Source: an uncultured Collinsella sp.
GTDB lineage: Bacteria > Actinomycetota > Coriobacteriia > Coriobacteriales > Coriobacteriaceae
Direction of reading: 5' to 3'
Length of the DNA: 20,272 bases
Assembly: GCA_958427975.1 (NCBI GenBank)
Contig: CAUAEH010000034.1
Coordinates: 1-20,272, forward strand
Below, in pieces: positions 1 through 6,012 of the stretch. The notes under the pieces were generated by a model. That model was not told the origin of the DNA. It searched no databases and saw nothing but the letters and a program-made list of their open reading frames with translations. The position numbers were made by a program, and so were the translations under genes. The number at the start of each line of letters is the position of its first letter. Position 1 is the stretch's first letter.

Positions 1-69
1 TTGTCGCAGCCCCGACCCGCGGTCACGAGCGGGGGCTCCTGTCGTTTCCGTGCCCTCGGATTGGGTCAT
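1..69 (-). CDS. Possible 5' end of a minus-strand gene (partial, unidentified)
   Basis: On the minus strand an ATG at 69-67 opens a frame that stays open to the window edge. It gives 23 residues beginning MTQSEGTETTGAPARDRG, hydrophilic and without a recognisable domain. A GAGGA lies about 12 bases upstream, longer than ideal. An N-terminal tail rich in Thr, Gly and Glu is plausible for a cytoplasmic or membrane protein whose body lies outside the window. The fragment is too short to identify, and short open stretches on the plus strand over the same bases are no better supported. Treat it as a weak call. Confidence 0.3.
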   Translation of the reverse strand, partial: MTQSEGTETTGAPARDRGSGLRQ

Positions 70-150
70 AGTGTCTGTCCGTCCTCTACCTGCGGTGTTG
101 CCTTGCTCCGGATGCGGTATGCTCAACCTGCGGCGCCTTAGATGTAGTCA

Positions 151-162
151 TTGGGGACGTTC
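151..162 (+). repeat. REP-like 12-mer, shared with 15703-15714
   Basis: TTGGGGACGTTC occurs here and again exactly at 15703-15714, more than 15 kb away, both times in non-coding DNA. A perfect 12-base match between two intergenic sites suggests a dispersed short repeat. I recall similar GGGGACGTTCC elements as recurrent intergenic sequences in Collinsella genomes, but this is memory and not checked here. Confidence 0.45.
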
Positions 163-187
163 TTAAATGACTAGGTTGGGCACATTG

Positions 188-244
188 CTTTGAGATGTTA
201 TTTAATCGGCTTTGATGGCCATTAAGCCGGCTACCTGCTCAAAG
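188..244. repeat. Nested inverted repeat (two-tier hairpin)
   Basis: An outer pair CTTTGAG (188-194) and CTCAAAG (238-244) encloses an inner pair CGGCTT (207-212) and AAGCCG (224-229). Both are perfect. In RNA this could form a coaxial stem with an internal loop; no U-run follows, so it is not an ordinary intrinsic terminator. Function unknown. Confidence 0.5.
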
Positions 245-280
245 AAATTAGCGGCATTCATCTGCTATCGAAAATAATGC

Positions 281-318
281 TCAAAAAATCGTCCGAGAAG
301 TCGCGGGGCGATTTTTGA
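281..318. repeat. Hairpin with A-rich/T-rich arms
   Basis: TCAAAAAATCG (281-291) pairs with CGATTTTTGA (309-318) with one A bulged; the 17-base loop is G-rich. The T-run inside the distal arm gives it some resemblance to a bidirectional terminator, and it could end transcription of an upstream gene or insulate prmC. Confidence 0.45.
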
Positions 319-337
319 TGCGTCGCGCGTCAAGTGA

Positions 338-389
338 TTTGGCAAGTTCTTGGTTAGATATTGGTCAGTTTTGGGGCAACCTTGCCAAA
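338..389. repeat. 9-bp inverted repeat with phased TTGG motifs
   Basis: TTTGGCAAG (338-346) is the exact reverse complement of CTTGCCAAA (381-389). Between and including the arms, TTGG recurs at 339, 350, 361 and 371, spaced 11, 11 and 10 bases, about one DNA turn. This could be a binding site for a protein contacting one face of the helix, or a stem-loop in RNA. Confidence 0.45.
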
Positions 390-489
390 AGCTTGACGGA
401 TGCAGATTTAGACGTCGACGAATGAACACTTCGATTGCGATTCAAGCAAAATTCTGGGCTGATTCTCGATAATCGCTTCCAATCGTCCC

Positions 490-516
490 TTGCCGCGTGC
501 CGCCCTCGCGTACAAT
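490..516 (+). promoter_or_regulatory. Probable promoter of prmC
   Basis: TTGCCG (490-495) and TACAAT (511-516) resemble -35 and -10 boxes with a 15-base spacer, shorter than the usual 16-18. The -10 box is one base from consensus. Transcription would start near 523, about 40 bases before the prmC ATG, leaving room for the GAGGGGAGGG ribosome site at 551-560. Confidence 0.45.
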
Positions 517-564
517 CTGCTCCGACATTCGCGCGCCGTCCGGCGCTTAAGAGGGGAGGGCCCC

Positions 565-1815
565 ATGGCAAACGAGATTTGGACCATCAAGCGTTGTCTC
601 GAGTGGACCAAGGAGTACCTGGCCGAGCGCGGCGAGGAGCACCCCCGTCTTTCTGCCGAGTGGCTGCTCTGCGCTGCCACGGGTTTGGCACGCATCGACT
701 TATATATGCGCATGGACGAGCCGCTTAACGCGGCTCAGCTCGAGACCATGCACGCGGCCGTTGTTCGTCGCGCTAAAGGTGAACCGCTGCAGTACATCAC
801 CGGCAGCACGCAGTTTCGCATGATCGACGTCACGTGCGCCCCCGGCGTGCTCATTCCGCGTCCCGAGACCGAGATGCTCGTCGAGGAAGTCCTCAATTAT
901 CTGGATGCCGAGGTGCTGAGCCCCGAGGCTGCTGCCCGTCAGCGTGTTGAGCTGCCTTGGAACGATGAGGTCGAGGAGGCACGCAAGGCTGAGGCCGCGC
1001 TGGCAGACGAACGCGCGACCGCCGAGCGCCGTGCCGCCAACCTGACGGCCGCCGATGAGGCTGCGCTGGGTAGCGACGTGCTCGGCAGCCGTGCCTATGC
1101 CGAGGAGCTGGCCGACCGCGAGGCCGAGGAGGCCGCCGCGCAGGCAGCAGAAGCCGAAGTCGCGGAAGCCGCCGAGTCCGAGCTCGACGAATACGGCATC
1201 GCCATCGAGGGTGCCGACCAGGAGACGGCTTCAGCTCAGGATGCCGCTTCGCCTGCCCCAGCCGAGCCCCGCATCGCCCGCGTTCTCGAGGTCGGCTGCG
1301 GCACGGGCTGCATCTCGCTCTCCCTTGCCTGGGAGCGCCGCGGCCACGTTACCTGCACCGCCACCGATATCGAGCCGCGCGCTATCGATCTGGCCACCAA
1401 AAACCGCGACGCGCTCGGTCTCACATCCGATGAGGTCGCCTTTAGCCTCACCAACCTGGTGAGTTCCATTCCCCGCGAAGAGTGGGGCACCTTTGATGTG
1501 CTTGTCTCCAATCCGCCCTACATTCCGACCGACGTCATGCGCTCACTGCCGCACGAGGTCAAGGACTTCGAGCCCGACCTGGCGCTTGAGGGCGGCGCCG
1601 ACGGCCTCGATATCTTCCGCCGCCTGCTCAATGCGGCGCCTTACATGCTGCGCGCCGGCGGCCTGTTTGCCTGCGAGCTCTACGAGGGTGCCCTCGACGC
1701 CGCCGCCGAGCTCTGCCGCCAGGCGGGTCTCTCGGACGTGCGCATCGTCCGCGACCTCACCGATCGCCCCCGCATCGTCCGAGCCATCGTCACCGAGCCC
1801 AAACAGCGCCAGTAA
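565..1815 (+). CDS. prmC: Peptide chain release factor N5-glutamine methyltransferase PrmC, with large insertion
   Basis: PrmC methylates the glutamine of the GGQ motif in release factors RF1 and RF2 using S-adenosylmethionine, aiding peptide release at stop codons. The 416-residue protein has the N-terminal helical domain (roughly 1-75), the RPETEMLVE segment (99-107), the AdoMet motif LEVGCGTG (241-248), the catalytic NPPY (316-319) and the PDLALEGG segment near 337-344. ATG 565 is chosen because GAGGGGAGGG lies just upstream; an in-frame extension further 5' would overlap the promoter. Bacterial PrmC is usually about 280 residues. The excess is a 120-residue segment (about 115-236) of mostly Ala, Glu, Asp and Arg between the N-terminal part and AdoMet motif I, likely helical or disordered. 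The core motifs are intact, so the enzyme is probably active. tsaC follows after an inserted hicAB pair. Confidence 0.93.
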   Translation: MANEIWTIKRCLEWTKEYLAERGEEHPRLSAEWLLCAATGLARIDLYMRMDEPLNAAQLETMHAAVVRRAKGEPLQYITGSTQFRMIDVTCAPGVLIPRPETEMLVEEVLNYLDAEVLSPEAAARQRVELPWNDEVEEARKAEAALADERATAERRAANLTAADEAALGSDVLGSRAYAEELADREAEEAAAQAAEAEVAEAAESELDEYGIAIEGADQETASAQDAASPAPAEPRIARVLEVGCGTGCISLSLAWERRGHVTCTATDIEPRAIDLATKNRDALGLTSDEVAFSLTNLVSSIPREEWGTFDVLVSNPPYIPTDVMRSLPHEVKDFEPDLALEGGADGLDIFRRLLNAAPYMLRAGGLFACELYEGALDAAAELCRQAGLSDVRIVRDLTDRPRIVRAIVTEPKQRQ

Positions 1816-1829
1816 TATTTATTAACTGG

Positions 1830-1859
1830 TTAGCAAAAATTATAAACTAGTTTATAATT
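1830..1859 (+). promoter_or_regulatory. hicAB promoter with overlapping 22-bp palindromic operator
   Basis: TTAGCA (1830-1835) and a perfect TATAAT (1853-1858) are separated by 17 bases. The -10 box lies inside a perfect 22-bp palindrome at 1838-1859, with half-site AATTATAAACT, centred between 1848 and 1849. A smaller TAAC-TG-GTTA dyad sits at 1823-1832 over the -35 region. HicB antitoxins, alone or with HicA, usually repress their own promoter, so this palindrome is the natural candidate operator. Its AT content contrasts sharply with the GC-rich surroundings. Confidence 0.75.
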
Positions 1860-1883
1860 AGGACGGCTGAAAGAGGTCGGCCC

Positions 1884-2069
1884 ATGCAACCTCCTACCTT
1901 TCGGGAAATCATTGCCCTACTCAAGCACGATGGATTCGTGAAGGTCGCGCAAGTCGGTAGTCATGCTAAGTATGTTTCTGGCGACCGTGTTGTCACCGTG
2001 AACGGCTCTGGTGGTGATCGACCAAAGAAGGGCACGTGGGCAAGTATTCGTCGCCAAGCTGGATGGTAG
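1884..2069 (+). CDS. hicA: HicA-family mRNA interferase toxin
   Basis: HicA toxins are small double-stranded-RNA-binding-fold ribonucleases that cleave mRNA and tmRNA and stop translation until bound by HicB. This 61-residue protein has the family layout: an N-terminal helix (FREIIALLKHDGF), the GSHAKY segment with the catalytic histidine at His27, and a C-terminal TVNGSGGDRPKKGTWASIRRQAG segment matching the usual 'H..kp.kkGTl.sIlrqaG' ending. AGAGG at 1872-1876 precedes the ATG. hicB starts 12 bases after the stop, so the pair is one transcript with the toxin first, as is common for hicAB. Length is normal and the frame is intact. Confidence 0.9.
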   Translation: MQPPTFREIIALLKHDGFVKVAQVGSHAKYVSGDRVVTVNGSGGDRPKKGTWASIRRQAGW

Positions 2070-2080
2070 TTGGAGGCAAA

Positions 2081-2527
2081 ATGAGGCAGCGATTTACCTA
2101 TGACTGCGTTCTCATAAAAGAAGACGACGGGTACTGCGCCAGCTTCCCGCAGATTCCCGGCGCTTTTGCCGATGGCGATACGCGCGAAGAAGCGATTGCC
2201 CATGCCACCGAGGCGCTGATGGCGTTTTTGGCCGACGACCTCAACAACGGTTTGACTCCGGCAGGGTACGAACGTTCGGCCGAGGTCGTGGCCCTTTCAG
2301 TCGAAATCGACTACGAGGACGCTCGGGAAGCGGCGTGCCGAACATTTAAAGACGCGGCGCTGGACCTCAAAGTCTCCGCTCCGCGGATTACCGCGCTGGT
2401 CAAAGCCGGAAAGCTCGATGTTGAACTCGTCGATGGCCGTCGGATGATAACAATAGACAGCATCGAGCGCTACGCCGCCCAAGAACGTCACGCCGGAAGA
2501 CCAAAGAAGTCTGTAGCCTTCCAATAA
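2081..2527 (+). CDS. hicB: HicB-family antitoxin with excisionase-like C-terminal domain
   Basis: HicB binds and blocks HicA and represses the operon. The 148-residue protein starts at ATG 2081 behind GGAGG (2072-2076); a longer in-frame start would overlap hicA and lacks a ribosome site. Residues 1-60 are the typical partial RNase-H-like HicB fold: FTYDCVLIKEDDGYCASFPQIPGAFADGDTREEAIAHATEAL. The C-terminal part (about 88-148) is not the ribbon-helix-helix or Xre-type domain most often fused to HicB. Its pattern, LKVSAPRITALVKAGKLDVELVDGRRMITIDSIERY, looks like a winged-helix of the MerR/excisionase type, which reads a tyrosine-anchored recognition helix. This domain probably binds the palindrome at 1838-1859. 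The domain assignment is by eye. Confidence 0.87.
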   Translation: MRQRFTYDCVLIKEDDGYCASFPQIPGAFADGDTREEAIAHATEALMAFLADDLNNGLTPAGYERSAEVVALSVEIDYEDAREAACRTFKDAALDLKVSAPRITALVKAGKLDVELVDGRRMITIDSIERYAAQERHAGRPKKSVAFQ

Positions 2528-2612
2528 CCCCCTCACTTTCACCGACTACTAGAGCCGCTCACCAAACCAACATGCACTCTGGCCAAATAGGTTGAACGTT
2601 TCGTGCGAGAAT

Positions 2613-2651
2613 GCCCCTCAGTAAACAAACTTTCACCAGAGCGTAAGGGGC
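2613..2651 (+). promoter_or_regulatory. Possible hairpin covering the tsaC ribosome site
   Basis: GCCCCT (2613-2618) is complementary to AGGGGC (2646-2651), which contains the AAGGGG that serves as ribosome binding site for tsaC. A 6-bp stem with a 27-base loop could dampen initiation. It is short and may be coincidence. Confidence 0.25.
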
Positions 2652-2661
2652 TGGCATACAC

Positions 2662-3405
2662 ATGCAGACGGTCTATCGGGTATACGAGGGAACGCGCGAG
2701 CCGCATCGGCTCGCCGTCGAGCGCACGGCCGAGGTGCTCGGCCGCGGCGGCCTGGCCTTGATCCCGACCGAGACCGTCTACGGTGTCGCCGTGGCAGTCA
2801 ACGCCTTCTCGGACGCCGTGCCCCAAGATACAAGCGAATTCCCATCGTGGCCGCGCGATCCGCAGGCTGTCGTCAATGGCGCCGCGGTCCCTGCGCTCGG
2901 TACCGGCTACCGCCGCATCTTTACCCTCAAGCAGCGCAAGCTCACCCAAACGGTCGCCTGGCTGGTTGATAATGCCGAAGCACTCGACCGCTATGGCGTG
3001 GATATCCCGGAAGATGCCCGCGTACTTGCGCGACGATGCTGGCCGGGAGCCCTGACTATCGTGGTCAAGGCGGCTCCCTGCGTGCCGACCTTTATGCGTG
3101 CTGCCGACGACACCGTGGCACTTCGCGCTTCGGCCTCGCCCGTGGTGCAAGCGCTCATCCGCGCCTGCGGTAGCCCTCTTGCCTGCACCAGCGCCAACAC
3201 GCATGGCGCGCCCGCGCCGGCAAGTTTTGCCACGGTGGAGGAGCGCATCCTGGAGGGGGTCGATGTTGCCGTCGACGCCGGCGAGACCCCGTGTCGCGAC
3301 GCCTCGACCATCGTGTCGTTCCAGCACGGCGGGCTCCAGATCCTGCGCCAAGGCGCACTTCCCGCATCAGAGATCGAACGGGTCCTGTCCGACCCGATGC
3401 AATAG
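2662..3405 (+). CDS. tsaC: L-threonylcarbamoyladenylate synthase (TsaC/Sua5/YrdC family)
   Basis: The enzyme makes threonylcarbamoyl-AMP from threonine, bicarbonate and ATP, the first step in forming t6A37 on ANN-decoding tRNAs. The 247-residue protein shows PTETVYG (35-41), the KxR substrate motif (LKQRK, Lys90-Arg92), CWPGALTIVV (126-135), ALRASASP (153-160), TSANTHG (177-183) and the late DAGETPCRDASTIV segment. Compared with YrdC/Sua5 relatives it has roughly 30 extra residues between VYGVAV and the KxR motif (about 48-84). It is too short for the extra Sua5 domain. AAGGGG lies about 11 bases before the ATG. prmC next to tsaC is a common bacterial pairing; here hicAB separates them. glpK begins 13 bases downstream. 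Confidence 0.9.
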   Translation: MQTVYRVYEGTREPHRLAVERTAEVLGRGGLALIPTETVYGVAVAVNAFSDAVPQDTSEFPSWPRDPQAVVNGAAVPALGTGYRRIFTLKQRKLTQTVAWLVDNAEALDRYGVDIPEDARVLARRCWPGALTIVVKAAPCVPTFMRAADDTVALRASASPVVQALIRACGSPLACTSANTHGAPAPASFATVEERILEGVDVAVDAGETPCRDASTIVSFQHGGLQILRQGALPASEIERVLSDPMQ

Positions 3406-3418
3406 AAAGGTGTAAGCG

Positions 3419-4960
3419 ATGTCGTTGAATCTGGGCAGCCTGGGCATGGAAGATGCCTCGTTTAACTTTGGCGGTTCCTACATCATGGCGCTCGACTGCG
3501 GCACCACCTCGGTACTTGCGACCATCGTCGACGAGTACGGCTGCATCGTCGCGCAGGCACGTCGTAGCGTCAAAACCAGCTTCCCGCGTCCCGGTTGGAT
3601 AGAGCAAGACCCCATGGAGGTGCTTGCCAGCCAGATCGGCGTGATGATGGAGGTCCAGTTTAAGAGCGGCATCCATTCTGACCGCATCGCCGCCATCGGT
3701 ATCTCCAACCAGCGCGAGACCACGGTGGTGTGGGACCGCATAAGCGGCCAACCCATCTATAACGCCATCGTGTGGCAATGCCGTCGCACCGCACCTCTGA
3801 TCGACGAGCTGGTCGAGCGCGGCGCAGAAGAGCTGGTGCGCTCCCGCACGGGACTCACGCTCGATCCGTATTTCTCGGCTTCCAAGGTGCAGTGGATCCT
3901 CGACAACGTCGACGGTGCGCGTGAGAGCGCGGCGGCGGGCGACCTCATGTTCGGCACCATCGATACCTGGCTCATCTACAACCTCACCGGCAGTCAGGTC
4001 TTTGCCACCGACTACACCAATGCCAGCCGCACGGCGCTCTTTAATATCCATACGCTCGATTGGGACGACGACCTGCTGGCGCTCTTTGACGTTCCACGTT
4101 CCATGATGCCCGAGGTTCGTTGGAGCTCGGGCGACTACGGCCGCGTCGCGAGCGACATCATGACCAACATGCCGCCCATCATGGGCGTGGCGGGCGATCA
4201 GCAGGCGTCGCTGTTCGGCCACTGCTGCTTCCATCCCGGCCAGACCAAAAACACCTATGGCACGGGTTGCTTTATGCTCATGAACACCGGCGACGAGGTC
4301 GTCGAATCCAAGAACGGTCTGGTCTCCACGATCGGTATCGCCGCGGACGGCAAGATCAGCTATGCGCTCGAGGGTTCTATCTTTGCCGCCGGCTCAACCA
4401 TGAACTGGCTGCGCAACAACATGGGCATCATCTCGAGTGTGAGCGAGTCCGCGCAACTCGCCGCTTCGATCAACGACAACGAGGGCTGCTACTTCGTCCC
4501 CGCCTTCGCTGGCCTGGGCGCTCCCTGGTGGGACCCGCGTGCCCGCGGTATCGTGTGCGGCCTGACCGGTGCCTCGAGTCGCGCGACCATTGTGCGTGCG
4601 GCCTGCGAGTCCATGGCCTACCAGAGTTATGACGTGCTGCGCGCCATGGAGCAGGACGTGGGACTTTCGATTGAGCGCCTGTCCGTCGATGGCGGCGCCT
4701 CACGCAACGAGTTCATCATGCAATTCCAGGCTGATCTGCTGGATATCCCCGTGCTGCAATGCGAGACGGTGGAGACCACGGCAATCGGTGCCGCGTACTT
4801 GGCGGGTCTTGCCGTCGGCTATTGGGAAGACCTTGAAGAGCTGGAGCAAAATGCCCAGATCGTTAGGACCTTCCTTCCCCATATGTCCGCCGAGCGTCGC
4901 GAGCAAAACCTTGCGGGCTGGCGTGATGCAGTCAAGCGCTCGCTCAGTACCGCACAGTAG
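3419..4960 (+). CDS. glpK: Glycerol kinase
   Basis: GlpK phosphorylates glycerol to sn-glycerol 3-phosphate with ATP, feeding glycolysis and lipid synthesis. The 513-residue FGGY-family protein carries the N-terminal phosphate loop MALDCGTTS (23-31), the glycerol-binding Arg99-Glu100 (NQRETT), Tyr151 in PYFSASK, and Asp260-Gln261 (AGDQQ), followed by GTGCFM (281-286) and the C-terminal SVDGGASRNEFIMQFQADLLD segment. GAAAGGTG lies just before ATG 3419. An alternative start at ATG 3485 would remove a 22-residue N-terminal tail but has no visible ribosome site. The YHFYG segment that bears the HPr-phosphorylated histidine in many Firmicute GlpK proteins is not visible between SSGDYG and GVAGDQQ, so PTS control by that route seems unlikely. 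It is close behind tsaC; no glpF or glpD is present nearby. Confidence 0.96.
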   Translation: MSLNLGSLGMEDASFNFGGSYIMALDCGTTSVLATIVDEYGCIVAQARRSVKTSFPRPGWIEQDPMEVLASQIGVMMEVQFKSGIHSDRIAAIGISNQRETTVVWDRISGQPIYNAIVWQCRRTAPLIDELVERGAEELVRSRTGLTLDPYFSASKVQWILDNVDGARESAAAGDLMFGTIDTWLIYNLTGSQVFATDYTNASRTALFNIHTLDWDDDLLALFDVPRSMMPEVRWSSGDYGRVASDIMTNMPPIMGVAGDQQASLFGHCCFHPGQTKNTYGTGCFMLMNTGDEVVESKNGLVSTIGIAADGKISYALEGSIFAAGSTMNWLRNNMGIISSVSESAQLAASINDNEGCYFVPAFAGLGAPWWDPRARGIVCGLTGASSRATIVRAACESMAYQSYDVLRAMEQDVGLSIERLSVDGGASRNEFIMQFQADLLDIPVLQCETVETTAIGAAYLAGLAVGYWEDLEELEQNAQIVRTFLPHMSAERREQNLAGWRDAVKRSLSTAQ

Positions 4961-5083
4961 GGCTGCGATGGGCTGCTCGATACAACAAACCGCTAAACTT
5001 ATGCACGGCGCGCGGCAACAACATCGCCATGCGCCTTGTCAGCAAGGCCATCTTCCGGCCGCAACGAAAGGGGCAATCAACCC

Positions 5084-5730
5084 ATGACCGTCACCTACGA
5101 TACGTCCCGTGTGACCCTTGTCGATCACCCGCTCGTCCAGCATAAGCTGTCGATTCTGCGCGACAAAAACACCGGCACCAACCAGTCCGCCAGCTCGTGC
5201 GCGAACTCGCACTTTTTGACGGCTACGAGGCCATGCGCGACCTGCCCATGGAAGACGTCGAAGTCGAGACCCCCATCACCACCGCAACGTTTAAGCAGCT
5301 CGCCGGCAAAAAGCTCGCCATCGTTCCCATTCTGCGTGCAGGCCTTGGCATGGTCGATGGCATCCTCGACTTGGTACCCTCCGCTCGCGTGGGCCACATC
5401 GGTATGGAGCGCGACGAGGTTACCCACGAGCCGCACGAGTATTACTGCAAGATGCCCAAGGATATCGACCAGCGCATCTGCCTGGTCGTCGACCCCATGC
5501 TCGCCACGGGCGGTTCGGCCGAGATGGCCATCAGCTACCTGCGCGAGCGCGGTGTCAAGGACATCCGCATGCTGTGCATCGTCGCGGCCCCCGAGGGCCT
5601 CAAGTCGCTGACTGAGAAGGACCCCGATGTGCAAATCTATACCTGCGCCATCGACGACCATCTCAACGAAGCTGCCTACATCGTTCCCGGCTTGAGCGAC
5701 GCCGGCGACCGCATCTACGGCACGCTGTAA
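5084..5730 (+). pseudogene. upp: Uracil phosphoribosyltransferase, split by a -1 frameshift
   Basis: Upp converts uracil and PRPP to UMP in pyrimidine salvage. ATG 5084 follows AAAGGGG and encodes 34 typical residues (ending RDKNTGTNQ), then the frame shifts at 5186. The rest, FRQLVRELALFDGYEAMRDL onward, continues in another frame to TAA 5728-5730. Reading CAG-TCCGCC as CAG-TTCCGCC, that is one missing T, restores a normal 215-residue protein. Downstream parts are perfect: ILRAGLGMVDG, the PRPP loop VVDPMLATGGSAEM and the PGLSDAGDRIYGT end. Without the base, translation would run through a nonsense frame to about 5611. Restart at GTG 5197 lacks a ribosome site and would lose the conserved N-terminus. 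Either a recent inactivating mutation or a sequence error; the lack of other damage favours something very recent. Confidence 0.9.
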
Positions 5731-5772
5731 TCTCTGGGCCATACCGGCTAACGTCGAAAATACGAAGAAATG

Positions 5773-5807
5773 GTGCGCGCGGTCGAACAAAAGACGACCG
5801 CGCGCAC
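5773..5807 (+). terminator. GC-rich hairpin after upp, probable terminator
   Basis: GTGCGCGCGGTCG (5773-5785) pairs perfectly with CGACCGCGCGCAC (5795-5807) around a 9-base A-rich loop. The 13-bp stem is very stable, but the following TCCTGTT is a poor U-run, so termination may be partial or the hairpin may mainly protect the 3' end. Confidence 0.65.
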
Positions 5808-5819
5808 TCCTGTTAACGG

Positions 5820-5867
5820 ACGTTTTGCCCCGCAGGGTTCGAGAAAAACGTATTACCGTACCTGCGG
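5820..5867 (+). other. Interleaved inverted repeats with pseudoknot topology
   Basis: ACGTTTT (5820-5826) matches AAAACGT (5845-5851) and CCGCAGG (5830-5836) matches CCTGCGG (5861-5867). The order A-B-A'-B' is that of an H-type pseudoknot. The site lies between the upp terminator and the atp promoter, so it would be transcribed only by read-through or from an unseen promoter. Two 7-bp matches in 50 bases may be chance. Confidence 0.3.
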
Positions 5868-5922
5868 CATAAAGAAGGTCTTAAGAAAACGAACAGGTGC
5901 GTATTAACCGATGCTTTTTCGG

Positions 5923-5950
5923 TTGTACTTTAGCGATTGGCTCGTACAAT
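5923..5950 (+). promoter_or_regulatory. Promoter of the ATP synthase operon
   Basis: TTGTAC (5923-5928) and TACAAT (5945-5950) are good sigma-70-type boxes with a 16-base spacer. The predicted start is near 5957-5958, leaving a 55-base leader before the first gene. A small AACCGA/TCGGTT dyad (5906-5911, 5919-5924) overlaps the -35 box and might bind a regulator. Confidence 0.7.
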
Positions 5951-6012
5951 AGTCACCAATGTTTGGCGGGAACTGTCCTGTGAGGCGATAAAAAAGGAAA
6001 GTGAGGACGTCA

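Larger units (their letters stand above)
70..489. other. Long non-coding stretch with several inverted repeats upstream of prmC
   Basis: I see no convincing coding region here on either strand; the only open frames are short and resemble nothing known. The stretch contains a REP-like 12-mer (151-162), a nested inverted repeat (188-244), an A/T-armed hairpin (281-318) and a 9-bp inverted repeat with helically spaced TTGG motifs (338-389). It is more AT-rich than the flanking genes. It could be a degraded mobile or repeat element, a long leader transcribed from an upstream promoter, or both. Confidence 0.6.

Noticed and set aside
490..564. A longer start for prmC
   Set aside because: The extra 25 codons cover the TACAAT promoter box and lie ahead of a strong ribosome site for ATG 565.
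5197..5730. The downstream part of upp as a separate gene starting at GTG 5197
   Set aside because: No ribosome site precedes it, and the missing 38 residues are encoded immediately upstream in another frame, so it is one broken gene.
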